Assembly (NCBI GenBank): GCA_964577055.1
Contig: CAZNWC010000018.1
Span: 1-29,696, forward strand
Origin: PNNG01 sp964577055
GTDB lineage: Bacteria > Bacteroidota > Bacteroidia > UBA7662
DNA: 29,696 nt
Direction: 5' to 3'
Made by a program: the position numbers and the translations under genes. This document shows positions 15,319 to 23,541 of the stretch, piece by piece. Under the pieces are notes generated by a model, which was not told the origin of the DNA, made no database searches, and saw nothing but the letters and a program-made list of their open reading frames with translations. Position 1 is the first letter of the stretch; each line of letters opens with the position of its first letter.

Positions 15319-16656
15319 TTATATTTCGTTGTTTTGGAGCATTCTGTAAATGGTTGACTTGCCGATGTCGAGCTTGGCGGCAACGGTTAAAACGTTGTTG
15401 TCGTACCGGTCGAGATAGTAGCGAATCAGCCTCTTTTCGAAATCACGTAAAGTTAATTCTTCTTTGAGCCAATCCATAGGCTCATTTTCATGTTGGAAGT
15501 GAATGTCACCAGCTTCAATCTCATCGGTATTGGTCATTACGCAGGCCAGCTCTACCACGGCTTTGAGCTCACGAATGTTTCCGGGGAAATGGTAGTTGCT
15601 CAGTTTTTCGACGGCCTCCTTGGTTATTTTTAGGACTGGCAGCTGATTTTCTTTCGCAAAATCGGTGATGAAATGTTTCGCTAAAATGGGAATATCCGAC
15701 TTCCGGTCACGCAAGGGTGGCAATTGGATGGGTAAGCCCAAGAATCGATAGTACAGGTCCTCACGAAAGGTGCCTTTGCTTACTTCTTCCTTGAGGTTTT
15801 TGTTGGTGGCGACGATGACCCTCGAATTGATTTTTACTGTTTCGTTTCCGCCTACACGATTGAGTACTTTTTCCTGAATTACACGCAGGATTTTGGCCTG
15901 GAGGGAGATGTCCATCTCCGAAATTTCATCCAAAAAGATGGTGCCACCATTGGCCGATTCAAATTTTCCGATTTTGCGGGAGTTGGCCCCCGTAAACGAT
16001 CCTTTTTCGTGTCCAAACAGTTCGCTTTCGAGCAATTCTGAGGGTATTGCCGCCAAGCTTACTGCTACAAATGGCCCCATTTTTCTTGTTGAATTGTAGT
16101 GAATGCTCTTGGCCACCACCTCTTTGCCCGTACCTGACTCACCGTAAATACTCACAATGATGTCGGTTTTGATGGCCTTTTCCATAAGGGTAAAGACTTT
16201 GCGTATGCTTTCGCTTTGTCCAACCAGGGAGTTGCTGAAATCATATTTTTTGCCCAGCTCCTCTTTCAGCGCCTTGTTTTCGCGTACAAGCTGCTGGCTG
16301 CTGATAATGTTGTTGATTACATTGATCAGGCGCTCCTTGGTTTCATTGTCTTTGGTAATGTAGTCGTATGCCCCGTTCTTCAAGAGCTTCACAGCTGTAG
16401 ATACATCGGTTTGGCCCGAGAGCATGATGACAAAAATGTCGGGATCGAAACTTTTGATATGCTTCAAAATATCTGCTCCCGACATATCGGGGAGGTAATA
16501 GTCGAGCGTAACAATGTCAGGACGTTTGTGCAAATTGTTGATGCACTCTTTCCCAGAAGTGAAGGTATGCACTTCATTGTCGGGATTGAGCTCGGCAATG
16601 TACTTAAGTGTTTTGAGGTAGATGGGTTCGTCTTCGACGATAAAAATCCTCGCCAT
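15319..16656 (-). CDS. NtrC-family sigma-54-dependent response regulator
   Basis: A 445-residue cytoplasmic activator of RNA polymerase with sigma-54. The receiver domain (1-120) has acidic residues EDE (8-10), phosphoacceptor Asp52 (TLDYYLPD), Ser80 and Lys102. The AAA+ domain has Walker A GESGTGKE (172-179), GSFTGA (219-224, Ser variant of the sigma-54-contacting GAFTGA loop), Walker B GGTIFLDE (237-244), and the REDLYYR region with Arg finger. A Fis-type helix-turn-helix occupies the last 40 residues (NVLTVAAKLDIGKSTIYRML). No sensor kinase is adjacent. It is first in a run with the dipeptidase, lipoproteins and MauE-thioredoxin, but its targets are unknown. ATG 16656 begins the receiver. 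Confidence 0.92.
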   Translation of the reverse strand: MARIFIVEDEPIYLKTLKYIAELNPDNEVHTFTSGKECINNLHKRPDIVTLDYYLPDMSGADILKHIKSFDPDIFVIMLSGQTDVSTAVKLLKNGAYDYITKDNETKERLINVINNIISSQQLVRENKALKEELGKKYDFSNSLVGQSESIRKVFTLMEKAIKTDIIVSIYGESGTGKEVVAKSIHYNSTRKMGPFVAVSLAAIPSELLESELFGHEKGSFTGANSRKIGKFESANGGTIFLDEISEMDISLQAKILRVIQEKVLNRVGGNETVKINSRVIVATNKNLKEEVSKGTFREDLYYRFLGLPIQLPPLRDRKSDIPILAKHFITDFAKENQLPVLKITKEAVEKLSNYHFPGNIRELKAVVELACVMTNTDEIEAGDIHFQHENEPMDWLKEELTLRDFEKRLIRYYLDRYDNNVLTVAAKLDIGKSTIYRMLQNNEI

Positions 16657-16673
16657 GTGCGTTTGGCCTTTAG

Positions 16674-16690
16674 ATTCCAAAAATAGGAAT
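16674..16690 (-). promoter_or_regulatory. -7 box embedded in an inverted repeat upstream of the NtrC-type gene
   Basis: Plus-strand 16674-16690 reads ATTCCAAAAATAGGAAT, an inverted repeat with 5-bp arms. Its minus-strand centre is an exact TATTTTTG -7 box (16678-16685), 22 bp before the ATG. No good -33 TTG lies at the usual distance. Possible operator over a promoter; by motif only. Confidence 0.35.
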
Positions 16691-16889
16691 ACTTTTTACC
16701 AAAAATGCTTTTTATTCCCGAACTTGTAATTCCGTCCCGCAAAGAGCAGTTTTGGGACATGGCTTCTACCAAGTTGGATGCTTGGATGAGCCGGGTTTGT
16801 GAGGATTAATGGTTGCGTTAGCCTTCATTTACAGAAGAGGAGGGCCTTGGCCTTGAAGTGGTGGTTATTGGAAAGATCCATAAACTAAG

Positions 16890-16914
16890 AAAGACCGCCT
16901 TTGGGGCAGTCTTT
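16890..16914 (-). terminator. Terminator of tRNA-Ala
   Basis: On the minus strand, AAAGACTGCC and GGCGGTCTTT pair (one G-U) over a 5-nt loop and are followed by CTT, directly after the tRNA CCA end. Confidence 0.7.
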
Positions 16915-16917
16915 CGG

Positions 16918-16994
16918 TGGTGGAGGATATCGGAGTCGAACCGATGACCCCTTGCATGCCATGCAAGTACTCTAGCCAGCTGAGCTAATCCCCC
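16918..16994 (-). tRNA. tRNA-Ala (anticodon GGC)
   Basis: A 77-nt cloverleaf with encoded CCA. The acceptor GGGGGAT pairs with ATCCTCC (one G-U), with discriminator A. The D-arm contains AGCTCAGCTGG, the anticodon stem is CTTGC/GCAAG around loop ATGGCAT (anticodon GGC, reads GCC/GCU), and the T-arm contains GGTTCGACTCC. An exact -7 box lies 32 bp upstream. Confidence 0.95.
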
Positions 16995-17025
16995 AATAAC
17001 CATTGCATCTCAATGATTGGGAGTG

Positions 17026-17033
17026 CAAATATA
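17026..17033 (-). promoter_or_regulatory. -7 box of the tRNA-Ala promoter
   Basis: Minus-strand TATATTTG is an exact match to the Bacteroidota -7 consensus TAnnTTTG. Transcription would start about 25 nt before the mature tRNA 5' end. The box lies just after the lpxB stop. Confidence 0.5.
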
Positions 17034-17046
17034 GACGGATTGGGGA

Positions 17047-18159
17047 TTATTCAGCGCCGAGGAGTGTAAAAATTTTTTCGGCGGCGCGTTTGCTAGCTCC
17101 CGGACCGCCTAGCTGTTCACGGATTTGGGCGTAGCCCGCTTTGATTTTGTTGCGATGGACTACATCTTCCAACAATAAACGCGTTTCAGCAGCCAATTTT
17201 GCAGGGGAGCAGTCGTTTTGGATGAATTCCTGTACCAATTTGTGATTGAGAATGAGATTGACCAAGCTAATGGAAGGCACTGAAACCAAACGTTTGCCAA
17301 TTTGGTAGGAAAGGAAGCTGCTTTTGTAAGCTACCAATTCGGGACAGCCAATCAAGGCGGTTTCTAAGGTAGCTGTGCCCGACGTCACCATGGCTGCGGA
17401 AGCTGCATGCAGTAGCTGGTAGGTGGATCCGCTGATGGTGTGCATGGGATGGCCTTTGGCTATTTCATGGTACAACGAGAGGGGTTGGCTTGGTGCAACG
17501 GCAACTACAATCTGACATTCAGTAAACTGCGCTGATGCATCCAACATAACAGGCAACATTTTAGCGATTTCCTGTTTCCGGCTACCCGGTAGCAATGCAA
17601 TGATAGGCCGTTCATCAAGGCCATTCGCAGTTCTGAATTGCGGGTCGAAGGGATAATCGGCCAAAGCGTCGAGCAAGGGGTGCCCTACGTCGTGTGCTGC
17701 TACTTGGTGCTGGGCAAACCAGGCCTTTTCGAAGGGCAAAATGCACAACATCTGATCGATGTGCTCGCGGATGATTTTGACGCGGCCCGGTTTCCATGCC
17801 CACAACTGGGGAGAAATGTAATAAACAGTTTTGATTCCCAGTGATTTAACATAGGGCGCCAACCGGAGGTTAAATCCGGGGTAATCGATGAAAATCACTA
17901 CATCGGGACGGAAATCGGCAATATCCTGCTTGCAGAACTTCAGATTACCCAAAATGGTGGGCAAGTTGCGCACCACTTCTGCAAAACCCATGAAGGCCAA
18001 ATCGCGGTAATGCTTCACCAAGTTGGCGCCGGCTGTTTGCATCAAATCGCCACCCCAAGCACGGAATGCTGCATTTGGATCGAGCGTGCGCAGCGCCTTG
18101 ATGAGGTTGCTGCCATGTAAATCGCCCGAGGCTTCACCGGCTATGAGGTAGTACTTCAT
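17047..18159 (-). CDS. lpxB: Lipid-A-disaccharide synthase
   Basis: Glycosyltransferase (GT19) that condenses UDP-2,3-diacylglucosamine with lipid X to the lipid A disaccharide at the inner-membrane face. 370 residues, normal length. Motifs are AGEASGDLHG (7-16), MGFAEVVRNLP, DVVIFIDYPGFNLRLA, YYISPQLWAWKPGRVK, LPGSRKQEI and VTSGTATLETAL, with VPSISLVNLIL near the C-terminus. Its ATG overlaps the stop of the small membrane protein gene by 4 nt (ATGA), which fixes the start and implies translational coupling. It is last in a five-gene run and shows that this organism makes lipid A. Confidence 0.96.
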   Translation of the reverse strand: MKYYLIAGEASGDLHGSNLIKALRTLDPNAAFRAWGGDLMQTAGANLVKHYRDLAFMGFAEVVRNLPTILGNLKFCKQDIADFRPDVVIFIDYPGFNLRLAPYVKSLGIKTVYYISPQLWAWKPGRVKIIREHIDQMLCILPFEKAWFAQHQVAAHDVGHPLLDALADYPFDPQFRTANGLDERPIIALLPGSRKQEIAKMLPVMLDASAQFTECQIVVAVAPSQPLSLYHEIAKGHPMHTISGSTYQLLHAASAAMVTSGTATLETALIGCPELVAYKSSFLSYQIGKRLVSVPSISLVNLILNHKLVQEFIQNDCSPAKLAAETRLLLEDVVHRNKIKAGYAQIREQLGGPGASKRAAEKIFTLLGAE

Positions 18160-18443
18160 GGCGAAAATTTAAGCACAATCACACACATGGCCAGCAACAA
18201 GGTAGCCATAATTACACCGCGTGCCTGAAAATATTGGTTGCGTTTGATGAAAATCCAAAAAATGGCCAAGTTGGGCAGTACGGCCAAGCTCAATAAAGGG
18301 GATAAGAGGCGGTTTTGATGTTGGCGGATGTAAAAATCGAGCAGCCCCATGCCCTCTCCCTGCCAAGCGAAGAACAGCAGCAGAATGGAGAGGGGCAACA
18401 TAAGGCCTACCAGCAGGCCAGTGAGCAAGGTTTTACTTTTCAA
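18156..18443 (-). CDS. Small membrane protein between surE and lpxB
   Basis: A 95-residue protein with three hydrophobic segments (about 7-26, 48-65 and 77-92) separated by short basic loops (RQHQNR, KRNQYFQAR), so an inner-membrane protein with roughly three helices. I do not recognise the family. It overlaps surE by 11 nt at its start and lpxB by 4 nt at its end. The overlaps on both sides and the charge pattern support a real gene. Its position suggests a role in the envelope, perhaps with LpxB, but this is inference from neighbourhood only. Confidence 0.75.
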   Translation of the reverse strand: MKSKTLLTGLLVGLMLPLSILLLFFAWQGEGMGLLDFYIRQHQNRLLSPLLSLAVLPNLAIFWIFIKRNQYFQARGVIMATLLLAMCVIVLKFSP

Positions 18444-19209
18444 ATTGCCATTTGTTGAGGTAAGGAATGGCGTGATGGGCCGTCATGTCGAACTGCACGG
18501 GCACCATGCTTGCAAAGTGATTGGCCAGGGCCCATTCGTCGGTATCGGTGCTGTCTTCGAGGGCTTTGAATTCGCCCACCATCCAATAATATTTTTTGTT
18601 GTGCGGATCAATCCGCTCGTCGAAGTTCTCGGTCCATTTTGCAGCTGCTTGGCGGCACACTTTGATTCCCTCGAATTGATTTTCGTCGATTTTGGGGATG
18701 TTCACATTGAGTAGCGTGCCAGGTATGAGTCCGTTGCTTAGGATTTGCTCGGCTACCTTGCGAGCAATTTTTTGAGAGAGCGTGAAGTCGGCTTCCAAGG
18801 CATAGTCGCAAAGTGAAAAACCCACACTCGGAATGCCTTCGATGGCGCCTTCCACTGCTGCCGACATGGTGCCACTGTAAATCACATTGATGGAGCTATT
18901 GCTGCCGTGGTTGATGCCCGACACCAGCAAATCGGGTTTGCGGTGCAAAATGCGGTCGACCGCCAATTTTACACAATCGACCGGGGTGCCCGAGGTTTCG
19001 TAGGCCGGTGAATCGCCAAAAAGCCCGGTTTTGTTGTTAATGCGCAAGGGCGCTCCAATGGTAACCGCATGGCCCATGCCTGATTGCGGACGGTCGGGAG
19101 CCACAATGATGAGATCGCCAAGGGGTTGAACAGCTTCCACCAAGGCGCGGATGCCGGGGGCGTGGATGCCGTCGTCGTTACAAACTAAAATGAGGGGGCG
19201 TGTTGACAT
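18433..19209 (-). CDS. surE: 5'/3'-nucleotidase SurE
   Basis: Metal-dependent phosphatase acting on nucleoside monophosphates, also linked to stationary-phase survival. 258 residues. The metal site is NDDGIHAPG (Asn11-Asp12-Asp13), with Ser43 in PDRPQSGMGHAVT and Asn100 in VSGINHGSN; YSGTMSAAVEG follows, all family signatures. Cytoplasmic, no signal. The ATG at 19209 gives the canonical N-terminus. It begins 12 bp after the FAD oxidoreductase stop and overlaps the small membrane protein gene by 11 nt. Confidence 0.95.
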   Translation of the reverse strand: MSTRPLILVCNDDGIHAPGIRALVEAVQPLGDLIIVAPDRPQSGMGHAVTIGAPLRINNKTGLFGDSPAYETSGTPVDCVKLAVDRILHRKPDLLVSGINHGSNSSINVIYSGTMSAAVEGAIEGIPSVGFSLCDYALEADFTLSQKIARKVAEQILSNGLIPGTLLNVNIPKIDENQFEGIKVCRQAAAKWTENFDERIDPHNKKYYWMVGEFKALEDSTDTDEWALANHFASMVPVQFDMTAHHAIPYLNKWQFEK

Positions 19210-19221
19210 GGTGTTGCAAAA

Positions 19222-20310
19222 TTAAGGGTTCCAACGCCTGCCTGTTTGCTGTTCGTATCGTTTTCGGAAACGTTTTATCTGCACTTCATCTTCTATATCT
19301 CCTGTGCCTAACAGCCAACGGGCGAATTGTTTGGCGAAGTAGGGGGCAATCATCACCCCTTTGGTGCCCAAGCCGTTGAAAATGGCCAGTTGCGGGTGTT
19401 CGGGATGTGCGCCGAGCAAAGGGCGGCGGTCGGCCACGGTCGGACGGATGCCCGCCTGGTGGTCGACCAAACGGTAAGGCGAGCGGCAAGCTGCTTCAAA
19501 CTTCTGAAGCAGTTCGGCTTTTCCGGCTTCGGTGGGAGTTTCGCTGAGTTGGTCCCATTCGTAAGTAGCTCCAACGCGGTACAAATCGTTGCCCAGCGGG
19601 AGGATGAAAAAGCCGGCATTATAGATTTCTTTCAGGTGTAGGCCTGGCACTTCGAGCGTAAGCACATCGCCTTGGGCGGGTTTGAGCGGCAGCCAATTGA
19701 ACCAGGCATGTTGTCTTTCGAATTGGCCGCGGCACACAATCATTTTGTTGGCTTCCCAGTTTTTCCAGCGGACAGTGCTTTCAGTGAAAACAACATCCTC
19801 GGCTGAAAAATCACTGGCAATTAGGGCTTTTTTTTCTTCCAAATAAGCACGAAAAGCAGCCAAATAGGAGGGTAAATTGAGCCAGCCGGCTTGATTTACC
19901 AGTCCGTTCTGATTTTTGGTTTCAAGGTTGGGGTAGTGAGCAGCGCTTGGTTTATCAGCGGAAAGATAAGCCGCAAAAGCAGGGTCTTGCAGTCGTTCTT
20001 CCCAGCGTTTGGCTGCCCCATCGTCGGGGAAGATGCGCAAAATCTGCAAGTCTTCTGGCAAGGCAGCACCCAGCCGTTCGCAGGCTTCGAGGTAATAGCT
20101 GCGGGCAACAGGCAGTAATTCATCGGCCCGCCACGATTTGAGCAACAGGCGAAAGGTGAGTGGGTTCCACATGCCTGAGGCCACACGTGAGGCTGCTGCC
20201 GGGCGGTCGGTATCCACCACGCGCACTGTGGCACCGGCGCGCATCAGCTCATCGGCCAGGGTGCTGCCTGCCAAGCCTTGCCCTACAATCAAAAAGTCGA
20301 TTTTTTCCAT
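19222..20310 (-). CDS. FAD-dependent oxidoreductase, DAO family
   Basis: A 362-residue flavoprotein of the D-amino-acid-oxidase-like fold. The N-terminal Rossmann motif is FLIVGQGLAGSTLADEL (Gly10, Gly12, Gly15), then SRVASGMWNPLTFR. The C-terminal FAD-contact region is HQAGIRPTVADRRPLLG and FNGLGTKGVMIAPYFA, as in glycine/sarcosine oxidase and MnmC-type relatives. Substrate is not determined. The start at 20310 is fixed by a one-base TGATG overlap with the stop of the transporter gene; the longer upstream frame lies inside that gene. Coupling to the transporter suggests they might share a small amine or acid substrate, but this is inference. Confidence 0.85.
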   Translation of the reverse strand: MEKIDFLIVGQGLAGSTLADELMRAGATVRVVDTDRPAAASRVASGMWNPLTFRLLLKSWRADELLPVARSYYLEACERLGAALPEDLQILRIFPDDGAAKRWEERLQDPAFAAYLSADKPSAAHYPNLETKNQNGLVNQAGWLNLPSYLAAFRAYLEEKKALIASDFSAEDVVFTESTVRWKNWEANKMIVCRGQFERQHAWFNWLPLKPAQGDVLTLEVPGLHLKEIYNAGFFILPLGNDLYRVGATYEWDQLSETPTEAGKAELLQKFEAACRSPYRLVDHQAGIRPTVADRRPLLGAHPEHPQLAIFNGLGTKGVMIAPYFAKQFARWLLGTGDIEDEVQIKRFRKRYEQQTGRRWNP

Positions 20311-21629
20311 CACATCCACCACAATACGGCTGCAAAAATGAGCAATCCTGCCAAACATAACAGCGCTGTGTAGCGAAAGATTTCGCCTGCTTTCGCCCCC
20401 GTGATGGCCAGCAAGGGCAAAGCCCAAAAAGGCTGCAGCATATTGGTGAGTTGATCGCCGTAAGCGAGCGCCATCACGGCCTTGGGCAGGGGCACGCCCA
20501 ATTGCAAGGCGGCATCGATTACGAGTGGCCCTTGCACTGCCCATTGTCCGCCCCCGCTGGGCACAAAAAGGTTCACAAAGCCTGCCGACAGCAAGGTGAT
20601 AACGCCAAAATTATCGGCATTGGCCCAACTGAGCATGCTTTCTGTAAGGAGGGTCATGAGACCGCTGTACTTTACCATGCCCATGATGCCAGCGTAAAGC
20701 GGGAACTGCAACAGGATGCCGGTTCCGTCTTTGATGGCCATTTCAACGGCATGCACAAATCGCTGCACCGAGCCGTGGGCAAGCATGCTGAGCCCAAATA
20801 AAATACCGTTGATGTAGTTGAGGTTCAGCAGCTCAAGTGCGTCGGTTTGGGTACGTAAGCTTTTGCTCAGGAATATGAGCAGGATCAACAGCCCGAAAGA
20901 GCGCCCGAACCAGCTTTGGTGATCGACGCCTTTGTCTGTGGCCGTATCAACGGGGTCGGCTTGGTTTTGTTGCGGCCTTGCCGGAAGGCTGCTGTGCTCA
21001 GGTGCTCGTTTCGCCATCCACCACAACAAGCACGAAATAAGCAGCAGGGCACCCCCCGTGCCAGCCAAATTGTGCATGCTGAAGAGCGTTTCGCTCACGG
21101 GGATGATGCCGGCTTTGTCGGCCAAAAAATGGTTGGTTTCGGCCACTTTGAGCGGAGCCGAGCCACTCAATCCGCCATGCCAAACGAGCATACAGCTGTA
21201 AGCTGCGGCCACCAGCAAGGGATAGTTGATTGCCATGCCTTGTTGCCGGGCTTTTTCGCCCATTTTTTGGGCCATGAGGGCACCTCCGATGAGGCCGAAG
21301 CCCCAATTCAACAAGCCAAAAAACATGCTCAAGCTGCCGACCATTAGAACAGCCTGGGCGCCATTTTGGGGCAAGCGTACGAGTTGTTCCAGTCCGTAGT
21401 TCACCCATTTCGACAAGGCCAGGGCATGACCCAAAATCAGGATCAGCATCATTTGCATGCCAAATTCGAGCAACTCCCAAAAACCTGATTCCCAAAAACC
21501 TGCGAGCTCAGGGAGATACGCAGCTGCGGAAATGGAGGCAGGACGTGCAAAAACCAACGCTGCAAGTGCGGTTAACACGCTCAGCAGCATCGCCAGACTA
21601 AAGGGAGAGGGAAAGCCGATGTTTTTCAT
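20310..21629 (-). CDS. AtoE-like short-chain fatty acid transporter
   Basis: A 439-residue polytopic inner-membrane protein with about 11-12 hydrophobic segments and no signal cleavage site. Segments such as GLLNWGFGLIGGALMA, YPLLVAAAYSCMLVWHGGLSGSAPL, VNLFVPSGGGQWAVQGPLVI and YGDQLTNMLQPFWALPLL match the short-chain fatty acid transporter family that includes E. coli AtoE. The likely role is uptake or exchange of short-chain acids (acetoacetate or butyrate type); the substrate is inferred from the family. It is the first gene of the five-gene minus-strand run ending at lpxB and diverges from the decayed kinase gene across 39 bp. Confidence 0.88.
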   Translation of the reverse strand: MKNIGFPSPFSLAMLLSVLTALAALVFARPASISAAAYLPELAGFWESGFWELLEFGMQMMLILILGHALALSKWVNYGLEQLVRLPQNGAQAVLMVGSLSMFFGLLNWGFGLIGGALMAQKMGEKARQQGMAINYPLLVAAAYSCMLVWHGGLSGSAPLKVAETNHFLADKAGIIPVSETLFSMHNLAGTGGALLLISCLLWWMAKRAPEHSSLPARPQQNQADPVDTATDKGVDHQSWFGRSFGLLILLIFLSKSLRTQTDALELLNLNYINGILFGLSMLAHGSVQRFVHAVEMAIKDGTGILLQFPLYAGIMGMVKYSGLMTLLTESMLSWANADNFGVITLLSAGFVNLFVPSGGGQWAVQGPLVIDAALQLGVPLPKAVMALAYGDQLTNMLQPFWALPLLAITGAKAGEIFRYTALLCLAGLLIFAAVLWWM

Positions 21630-21668
21630 TTGAGCGCTTTGCTGCTAATTTAGGGAATCCGTTTGCCT

Positions 21669-22298
21669 ATGAGACCTATGCAATTTTTATTCGTCCTACT
21701 TTGTTTGTTTGCCACAAAGGCTTTCAGCCATAATGCCGACAGTTTGTTGCGGCTGGGGCGCATTCAGGATCCCCGTGCTTACATCAAGGCCGTGGTGGCC
21801 ATTCCATACGATCAATTTGTGGCCGATTTGTCGCGGGCACGCAGCTTGGTAGCCAAGGCCGATTCGGCCTTGGACAAAGGAAAATGGCCGCGAGAAGAGG
21901 TGGATTTACGCCGTTTGCAAGCATTGGTAAGCCAATACAGTGGTCAGTACGAAGCCGCCATGGCATACCAACAGCAATGCCTTAAGTTGTACACCCAATT
22001 GAAAGATACCCTCAACATGGCCCGCATGCTGAGTGGGTTGGGCTACATCAGCAAACGGCGTGACTTAGACCAAGGATTGAAATGGATGGAAGAAGGCAAA
22101 GAGTTGTTGATGTCGATAGCAGATAATGGCAAAGGATTCGATGCCGAAAACATCAAGCAATCAAAAGGAATGGGCTGGGAGAATTTATATAGGCGGGTTG
22201 GGCTGCTCAATGGTGCATTGGAGGTAAATAGCAAGCCTGGACGTGGCACACTTATTTTTGCTGGCATTCCCTTGCCCAAAGTGGCTGCAGTGGCCTGA
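21669..22298 (+). pseudogene. Sensor histidine kinase remnant with large in-frame internal deletion
   Basis: A 209-codon open frame. Residues 1-20 are a signal peptide (MRPMQFLFVLLCLFATKAFS). Residues of about 25-147 are TPR-like helices (YSGQYEAAMAYQQQCLKLYTQLKDTLNMARMLSGLGY). At about residue 148 (near nt 22110) the sequence jumps into the C-terminal half of a HATPase_c domain: SIADNGKGFD (G1 box, 149-158), GMGWENLYRRVGLLNGALEV and GRGTLIFAGIPL (G2 box). The remaining TPRs, membrane helix, dimerisation/His domain and N box normally found between them in Bacteroidota TPR kinases (several hundred residues) are absent. No kinase activity is possible. An alternative start at 21678 exists. It ends immediately against the stop of the disrupted gene on the other strand. 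Confidence 0.75.
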
Positions 22299-22790
22299 TC
22301 AATCGATGGGGTAGATGCGTTTGCTTAAAAGCACCAAGCTATCAGGTGTTCATTGAAACCGAAGTCGGAGCAGGTAATCGGGTTTGATAGGCTGACCGGG
22401 CTGGCGGCTTCGCAAGATGAGGGTCAATTCGCTATTTTTTTCACGTAAATCGGTTACTTCGAGCCAGTGTCGCACGCGGTACCACCATATTTCTTCAGGA
22501 TAGAAGCTGTAAAGGCTCAAGGTATCGGGGTTGGGCCCGTTTGAAGCCATGCCAGCTCATGTTGCGGTCGGGGATGAGGAATACCCTTTTCTACCCAAGC
22601 TATCGGTAGTGGCCATTTTATCGGCTACTTCGGGCTCCAGCAAGATGGCTTCGATGGTTGAAAAAGGCAAAATAATGCCTTCGTCTGCGGGCAAAAGCGT
22701 GTTAGATGCCGAGATAAATCCCAATGGCAGCCAAAGCAGTATGCGAAAAAGAAAAGCGTTTTTCAAACCGAAAACTGCTGATAATGCCAC
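22299..22790 (-). pseudogene. Disrupted hypothetical gene with two in-frame TGA codons
   Basis: One minus-strand frame looks coding throughout but is broken by TGA at 22557-22559 and again at 22350-22352, ending at TGA 22299-22301. The first part has a hydrophobic segment (FLFRILLWLPLGFI) then LLPADEGIILPFSTIEAILLEPEVADKM. The second reads MASNGPNPDTLSLYSFYPEE, IWWYRVRHWLEVTDL, LTLILRSRQPGQP. The last reads TPDSLVLLSKRIYPID. Both stops could be TGG-to-TGA changes; two compensating frameshifts could also explain the first. The likely original start is GTG 22790, 5 bp after the methyltransferase stop (or ATG 22823 inside it). Family not recognised. UGA is an ordinary stop elsewhere in this window, so recoding is unlikely. 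Confidence 0.6.
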
Positions 22791-22794
22791 AATA

Positions 22795-23475
22795 TTAAGC
22801 AAGCTTTTTGGTAAATACGGCATCGAATCGATACCAGGCGTAGGGTAAATCGGTCGGTTCGGGCAGAATTTCCACCTGCAAGCCGAGTTTTTCCGCTATT
22901 TTTTTGAATTCGTTTGGGTGCCAAAATTTGCCCATGGGCTCTTTGCCTTTCCACTTTTGATAGCCGTAGCGCAGCCATTTAATAGGCTGGTTGTAGTAAG
23001 CAAACCAACGGCGGGCATCGGGCGTGTCGCCAATGAAGATTTTACCACCTGGGGCCAAAAGGCTGTCCATTTCAGCCAACACCCGCAGGCCGATATCAAA
23101 ATTTTCGAAATACTGGAAAGAAAAGTAAAGATTGATTTTTGTAAATGTTCCTCCTAATCCGCTCAACTGCAAGGCATTGGCTTTGGCAAAGTGCAGGTTG
23201 ACTGCCTGGTGGTTGGCCCTAGCGTGTTCAATCAGTTTTTCAGAAAGATCAATGCCTAAAACCTGCTGGCAGTGAGGCGCAATCAGGGCGGTAAGTGTTC
23301 CATTGCCGCAGCACACATCGAGTACGCGGTCGTTGGCTTGCAGGTTGAGTTGCTCCGCGATGTGCGTTGCGATGCGCTGGTTCAAGGTTTCGGGCGAGGC
23401 CGTGGCGATGCGGCCCACTTGTACATTGTGATCGTTTGCTTGCGCACGGGCATCCCAAAATGCTTCCCAATTCAT
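22795..23475 (-). CDS. Class I SAM-dependent methyltransferase
   Basis: A 226-residue cytoplasmic enzyme. The SAM-binding motif I is VLDVCCGNGTLT (51-62), motif II is VLGIDLSEKLIEHAR, and LLAPGGKIFIGDTP is the post-strand-5 region. These define a Methyltransf_11/25-type fold; the acceptor is unknown. A hydrophobic, aromatic-rich segment (RWFAYYNQPIKWLRYGYQKWKG) after the core may form the substrate pocket or touch membrane. It starts about 17 bp beyond the ndk terminator, so it likely has its own promoter inside the ndk 3' region. The disrupted gene follows 5 bp downstream and was probably once its operon partner. Confidence 0.88.
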   Translation of the reverse strand: MNWEAFWDARAQANDHNVQVGRIATASPETLNQRIATHIAEQLNLQANDRVLDVCCGNGTLTALIAPHCQQVLGIDLSEKLIEHARANHQAVNLHFAKANALQLSGLGGTFTKINLYFSFQYFENFDIGLRVLAEMDSLLAPGGKIFIGDTPDARRWFAYYNQPIKWLRYGYQKWKGKEPMGKFWHPNEFKKIAEKLGLQVEILPEPTDLPYAWYRFDAVFTKKLA

Positions 23476-23491
23476 AAGACAAGGATAATAA

Positions 23492-23523
23492 AAAACCCGG
23501 ATGGCTTTGGCTATCCGGGTTTT
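23492..23523 (-). terminator. Terminator of ndk
   Basis: A 14-bp stem (arms 23492-23505 and 23510-23523, one G-T pair) with a 4-nt loop, core CCCGGAT / ATCCGGG. A T-run follows on the minus strand, 18 bp after the ndk stop. Confidence 0.88.
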
Positions 23524-23541
23524 ATAAGATGTAAGTGCTAA

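Noticed and set aside
16705..16809. 34-codon plus-strand ORF (MLFIPELVIPSRKEQFWDM...) between the NtrC-type gene and tRNA-Ala
   Set aside because: Too short to support without homology; no clear promoter or ribosome signal and no downstream partner. It cannot be excluded as a small protein.
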